Of a stretch of 64,000 nt of DNA, positions 61,020 to 64,000 are shown in pieces. The DNA lies in assembly GCF_013041605.1 (NCBI RefSeq), contig NZ_JABEQC010000012.1, forward strand, positions 1 to 64,000, written 5' to 3'. The notes beneath the pieces are model-generated. The model did not search any database, was not told where the DNA came from, and saw nothing but the letters and a program-made list of their open reading frames with translations. The stretch's first letter is position 1. Every line of letters begins with the position of its first letter. A program made the translations under genes and the position numbers. The DNA is from Vibrio plantisponsor. GTDB lineage: Bacteria; Pseudomonadota; Gammaproteobacteria; Enterobacterales; Vibrionaceae.

Positions 61020-61871
61020 CTACGCTATTTCCCAGATTGAACAGATCTCTTGTATAACTGCTTTGGCAATCGGCGAATTCGCTTTGTTCTTTGGCACAAT
61101 AAAGTAGAGCTCAGCCTCGAAGTCTAAATCTGGAATGATGGTGATTTGATTGTTCTGCGCATGTTCCTTTGCGTCTTCAAGTTCATAAAAACTCAGTCCC
61201 AGCCCACTTCTTACTAGCTCTAATCGAGTTGCATCATCATCACTGCTGGTAATGGCATTGATATCATCGCCCAACTTCATTTTTAGAAAATCATCAAACG
61301 GGCAGTAGTAACCCATGGTAATCCAGAGACTCTTTTCTAAAGGCGTATCGGAGTGAAAGCCGAATGGGGCAATCGTTGTGATTTTCTGCGATTTAACTTT
61401 CACTGAGACGAAATCGCTCGGCACTTCCCCATATACAAAACCTCCGTCCATCTCTTCAGAGCGTATTGCTTCAATCGTTTTCCCTGTAGACATAGGGTGG
61501 ATTTGCAATGTAATACCGGGTGTACTTTCCAGTAAGTTCTCTATCAGGCGAGGGATTTCAAGCTGGGCTGGTTTTTGATTCAACGCCAAACGAAACGTAC
61601 CGACGATTTCATCCTGACTTGATGCCGCGGCGTTCACTAAATCAAACGCGGAATCTAAGGTTTTCTGCGCTTTTTTAAGTAACAGTTCGCCTTTTTCGGT
61701 CAGTTTCATCCCTTTACTGGTTCGTACAAAAAGTGGCACTTGCAGCTCTTCTTCCAGCGCTTTGATGTGTGCGCTGACGGCTGGTGGCGTTGTGTATAGC
61801 TGCTTAGCCGCTAGGGTTAAGTTTCCTGTTTGAGCGACAACAACAAATGAGCGTAGGTGATAAAATTCCAT
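61020..61871 (-). CDS. LysR-family transcriptional regulator
   Basis: A 283-residue regulator. An N-terminal winged HTH (MEFYHLRSFVVVAQTGNLTLAAKQLYTTPPAVSAHIKALEEELQVPLF) is followed by an effector-binding domain (about 90-283). It is divergent from the rhodanese gene with about 190 bp between them, the usual arrangement for a LysR and its target, so it probably controls the rhodanese gene. The inducer is unknown. Confidence 0.9.
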   Translation of the reverse strand: MEFYHLRSFVVVAQTGNLTLAAKQLYTTPPAVSAHIKALEEELQVPLFVRTSKGMKLTEKGELLLKKAQKTLDSAFDLVNAAASSQDEIVGTFRLALNQKPAQLEIPRLIENLLESTPGITLQIHPMSTGKTIEAIRSEEMDGGFVYGEVPSDFVSVKVKSQKITTIAPFGFHSDTPLEKSLWITMGYYCPFDDFLKMKLGDDINAITSSDDDATRLELVRSGLGLSFYELEDAKEHAQNNQITIIPDLDFEAELYFIVPKNKANSPIAKAVIQEICSIWEIA

Positions 61872-62059
61872 CTAATCCAGTACGTTCCATTCTCAGCAAT
61901 TGATGCTCCATTATCGGCTATCAGAAGCAAAAGTATATTTGTTTTCTCTTAACGCTCCCTTCAGAAACTACGAATTCTCATCGCTATGCTTGGTCAATAC
62001 ACTGGCTAGGAAACAAACAACATGGCTTTGGTTATACAACGTTAAGGAGATAAATCATT

Positions 62060-62479
62060 ATGACTATGTCGAGTGTACTTGCCCACCCAGCGGCTGACAG
62101 CGAAACAGCGAATGCGTTTTTTAGCAACAAGCTGAGCTTTGAAACGGATTGCTCAGATGTTTACGCTGATATAAAAGAGAGCAACAAAGAATTCATTTTG
62201 CTCGATGTTCGAAGTGTCGAGGCCTATAACAAAAGCCACGCTATCACTGCAGAGAGTATGCCTCACGCCAACATCAATGCGGAGTCTTTTGCTCACTATC
62301 CGAAAGACACTACCTTTGTTGTTTATTGTTGGGGGCCGGGGTGTAACGGTGCGACTAAAGCGGCTAAGAAAATTTCAGCTTTGGGTTTTGCTGTTAAAGA
62401 GATGATTGGCGGTATTCAGTATTGGGAAGATTTCGAGCGTTACCCTGTGAATCGCCGATTAGGTGAAGCACAAAGCTAA
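62060..62479 (+). CDS. Rhodanese-like domain protein
   Basis: A 139-residue single rhodanese domain. FILLDVRSVEAYNKSHAITAESMPHANI is the CH2A-type N-half, and the active-site loop is VVYCWGPGCNGATKAA. The catalytic-position Cys is present but the loop is the C-WGPGC-NGA form rather than C-x4-R, so sulfurtransferase activity toward thiosulfate is uncertain. AAGGAG lies upstream of the ATG. It is first in a run with three GNAT genes and divergent from the LysR gene. Confidence 0.87.
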   Translation: MTMSSVLAHPAADSETANAFFSNKLSFETDCSDVYADIKESNKEFILLDVRSVEAYNKSHAITAESMPHANINAESFAHYPKDTTFVVYCWGPGCNGATKAAKKISALGFAVKEMIGGIQYWEDFERYPVNRRLGEAQS

Positions 62480-62536
62480 ATGATGGTTTAATAGAGTAAA
62501 ACTCAAGCTGTGAACAGGTTACCTTGGAGTGAAAAA

Positions 62537-62992
62537 GTGAATCATCGAATCGATATCCGTATGAGTTGCTCAGATGATGTTTACGATATTTGGCAACTAA
62601 TGTGCGAGCACGCAGATTATGAAGGCCACACTCTGGTTGTATCTGACCAGCTTCATTGTTTAGAGAATCACACATACCCCGCAGCAATCTGGGTTGTCGA
62701 AATCGATAGTCGAGTTGTGGGGTATATGAGCCTGATAAAGCAGTTTTCAACATGGGAGATGAAACACTATCTCTACTTGGATTGCCTTTATCTTAGACCT
62801 GAAGTCAGAGGCAAAGGCTTAGGCAAAGCGATGATGATGAAAGCTTCAGAGTTGGCTGATGAACTTTCTTTATCAGAAATTCAATGGCAGACACCAACAT
62901 CAAATACTAACGCGATTGGCTTTTATCGCAAGTTGGGCGCGATTAATAAAGAGAAGCAAAGGTTCTTCTGGAACCACAATGAATTTAATTAG
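62537..62992 (+). CDS. GNAT-family N-acetyltransferase (first of three)
   Basis: About 151 residues. The acetyl-CoA-binding motif is in LDCLYLRPEVRGKGLGKAMMMKA (RGKGLG) and the C-terminal strand is NAIGFYRKLGAI. I chose the GTG at 62537, 7 bp after GGAG, since MNHRIDIR follows. A GTG at 62510 is an alternative with no good site. The acceptor is unknown. Confidence 0.82.
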   Translation: MNHRIDIRMSCSDDVYDIWQLMCEHADYEGHTLVVSDQLHCLENHTYPAAIWVVEIDSRVVGYMSLIKQFSTWEMKHYLYLDCLYLRPEVRGKGLGKAMMMKASELADELSLSEIQWQTPTSNTNAIGFYRKLGAINKEKQRFFWNHNEFN

Positions 62993-63082
62993 TTATCCCT
63001 GATTGCGACTTTCATTTGAAGCTGTCATTCTGAGAACCGTACATATAAACAAAAAACTCTGCCATCTATTTGAAGAGTCAGA

Positions 63083-63577
63083 ATGTCAATAAAGCCAATT
63101 GATGAAAACACATGGGCAGGAATACTCTCAGTGCAGTCTGAAGTCTATTTGCAAGTAGAGCCTGAAACGATAGAGGTGTTGCAAAGTAAATGGCGTCGCA
63201 CACCGCAGTGCTGTTTCGTGTATCAAGATAAAGAGTCAGTGCTGGGATATCTGTTGGCTCATGCTTGGGATAAAGAAACACCGCCGAAACTGTTTAAACC
63301 TTTACCAGAACAATCTGAGACTTTGCATTCGTATTTGTTTCTTCATGATCTCGCGATATCAGACAGAGCAGCAGGTAAAGGTATAGGTACTAAGTTGGTT
63401 AGCCACTTAATTTCAATAGCAAAAACAACGGGCTTTGATGAAATTCGCTTGGTGGCAGTACAAGGTTCATCAACGTTTTGGAGCAATATGGGCTTCAGCG
63501 TAGTAGACAAGCAGAGCATTTCATCAACCTATGGTGAAGGTGCCAAAATGATGAGATACGCTTTACAGGGGGAATAA
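63083..63577 (+). CDS. GNAT-family N-acetyltransferase (second of three)
   Basis: A 164-residue protein. LHDLAISDRAAGKGIGTKLVSHLI carries the acetyl-CoA motif (AAGKGIG) and STFWSNMGFSVVD is the family C-terminal strand. Its stop overlaps the start of the next gene by one base (TAATG), so the two are translationally coupled. The acceptor is unknown. Confidence 0.85.
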   Translation: MSIKPIDENTWAGILSVQSEVYLQVEPETIEVLQSKWRRTPQCCFVYQDKESVLGYLLAHAWDKETPPKLFKPLPEQSETLHSYLFLHDLAISDRAAGKGIGTKLVSHLISIAKTTGFDEIRLVAVQGSSTFWSNMGFSVVDKQSISSTYGEGAKMMRYALQGE

Positions 63578-64000
63578 TGTTTAGCCTGAGAATAGAAAAG
63601 AATTTAAAGCTGGTTTTGGTGCAGCCTTCATTCGCAGCTCGCTATTTTGAGATTGTTCAAAGTGAACGTGAGTATTTAAGCCAGTGGTTAGCTTGGCCTC
63701 CTCATGCTGATAGTGAAGCGTTCTTCCTAAGTTTCATTCAACGTTCACTGCACGATTATGCCGATGGAAAGTCACTGGTTTGCGCAATGTTCTATGAAGA
63801 CGAGCTGGTGGGAAACATCAGTTTCAATACCATCAATCATGATCTTAAAAAGGTCGAAATCGGTTACTGGCTGCGGGAAAAGTTTAAGGGTAAAGGTATC
63901 GTCACCCGTTCAGTATCTAAGCTCATCGAAATGGCGTTTCGTGAACTGAATATGCAGAAGGTAGAGATTTCAGCCGCCGTTGATAACGCACCCAGTCGCA
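63577..64000 (+). CDS. GNAT-family N-acetyltransferase, RimL/RimJ-like, truncated by the window edge
   Basis: 141 residues visible, beginning MFSLRIEKNLKLVLVQPSFAARYFEIV. REYLSQWLAWP is the RimL-type early motif and EIGYWLREKFKGKGIVTRSV is the acetyl-CoA-binding region. The remainder lies beyond 64000. Members acetylate ribosomal protein N-termini or amino acid and antibiotic substrates. Translational coupling to the preceding gene (GGGGGAATAATG) is seen. Confidence 0.85.
   Translation, partial: MFSLRIEKNLKLVLVQPSFAARYFEIVQSEREYLSQWLAWPPHADSEAFFLSFIQRSLHDYADGKSLVCAMFYEDELVGNISFNTINHDLKKVEIGYWLREKFKGKGIVTRSVSKLIEMAFRELNMQKVEISAAVDNAPSR

Noticed and set aside
1..64000. CRISPR arrays, tRNA or rRNA genes, integron attC arrays and insertion sequences
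   Set aside because: No regularly spaced short repeats, cloverleaf-type segments, transposase motifs or VCR-like repeats were seen. The only repeats are the RhlE tail, the DUF11 modules and isolated hairpins.

Overview
The window looks like chromosomal DNA of a Vibrio or close Vibrionaceae relative. This is inferred from gene content, protein sequence character and moderate GC: a fruBKA operon with divergent Cra, an NrdD with a glycyl-radical C-terminus, nirBD-nirC-cobA, sbcDC, an AbgT transporter, and many c-di-GMP and GNAT genes. The mix of accessory metabolism, signalling and surface genes, with no ribosomal, tRNA or core replication genes, would fit a secondary chromosome, but the sequence alone does not prove that. 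I see no insertion sequence, prophage, integron cassette array, CRISPR, rRNA or tRNA.

Layout. (1) 0.3-3.7 kb is a reactive-sulfur locus: a CoA-disulfide-reductase/rhodanese fusion and a small YgaP-like membrane protein, divergent from an ArsR-type regulator and two YeeE/YedE half-transporters. The regulator has the two-cysteine spacing of persulfide sensors, and matching TTAG-N6-CTAA operators lie in the divergent promoter. (2) 3.8-8.0 kb is a two-gene RND efflux system without its own TolC. (3) 8.1-14.0 kb holds a secreted EEP-family nuclease/phosphatase, nrdDG under an FNR site and a pair of NrdR boxes, an aspartate/aromatic aminotransferase, and a retropepsin-like lipoprotein. (4) 14.0-15.2 kb has three small unknown membrane proteins. 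(5) 15.5-20.7 kb is fructose PTS fruBKA and divergent fruR (cra) with three Cra operators. (6) 20.7-36.8 kb is a run of housekeeping and signalling genes: sbcDC, two c-di-GMP enzymes, arfB, a universal stress protein, rhlE, a TDT-family channel, clcA, a CobW-family metallochaperone GTPase and ylqF. (7) 37.1-41.9 kb is the assimilatory/detoxifying nitrite reductase block with its transporter and siroheme methyltransferase.

(8) 42.3-57.0 kb is the most striking region. It is a three-gene locus encoding a 3331-residue Sec-exported protein with about 21 divergent DUF11-like repeats, a roughly 1188-residue outer-membrane beta-barrel protein whose start overlaps the end of the giant gene, and an outer-membrane lipoprotein with two tandem OmpA-type peptidoglycan-binding domains. 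I infer a surface fibre or adhesin (repeats), its outer-membrane anchor or exporter (barrel) and a cell-wall clamp (double OmpA). The leader before the giant gene carries a terminator hairpin whose loop can pair with an upstream segment, as in an attenuator.

(9) 57.1-64.0 kb has an SDR oxidoreductase, an AbgT-family transporter, a cold-shock protein and a tiny companion ORF. It ends with a LysR regulator divergent from a rhodanese gene that is followed by three consecutive GNAT acetyltransferases, the last cut by the window edge.
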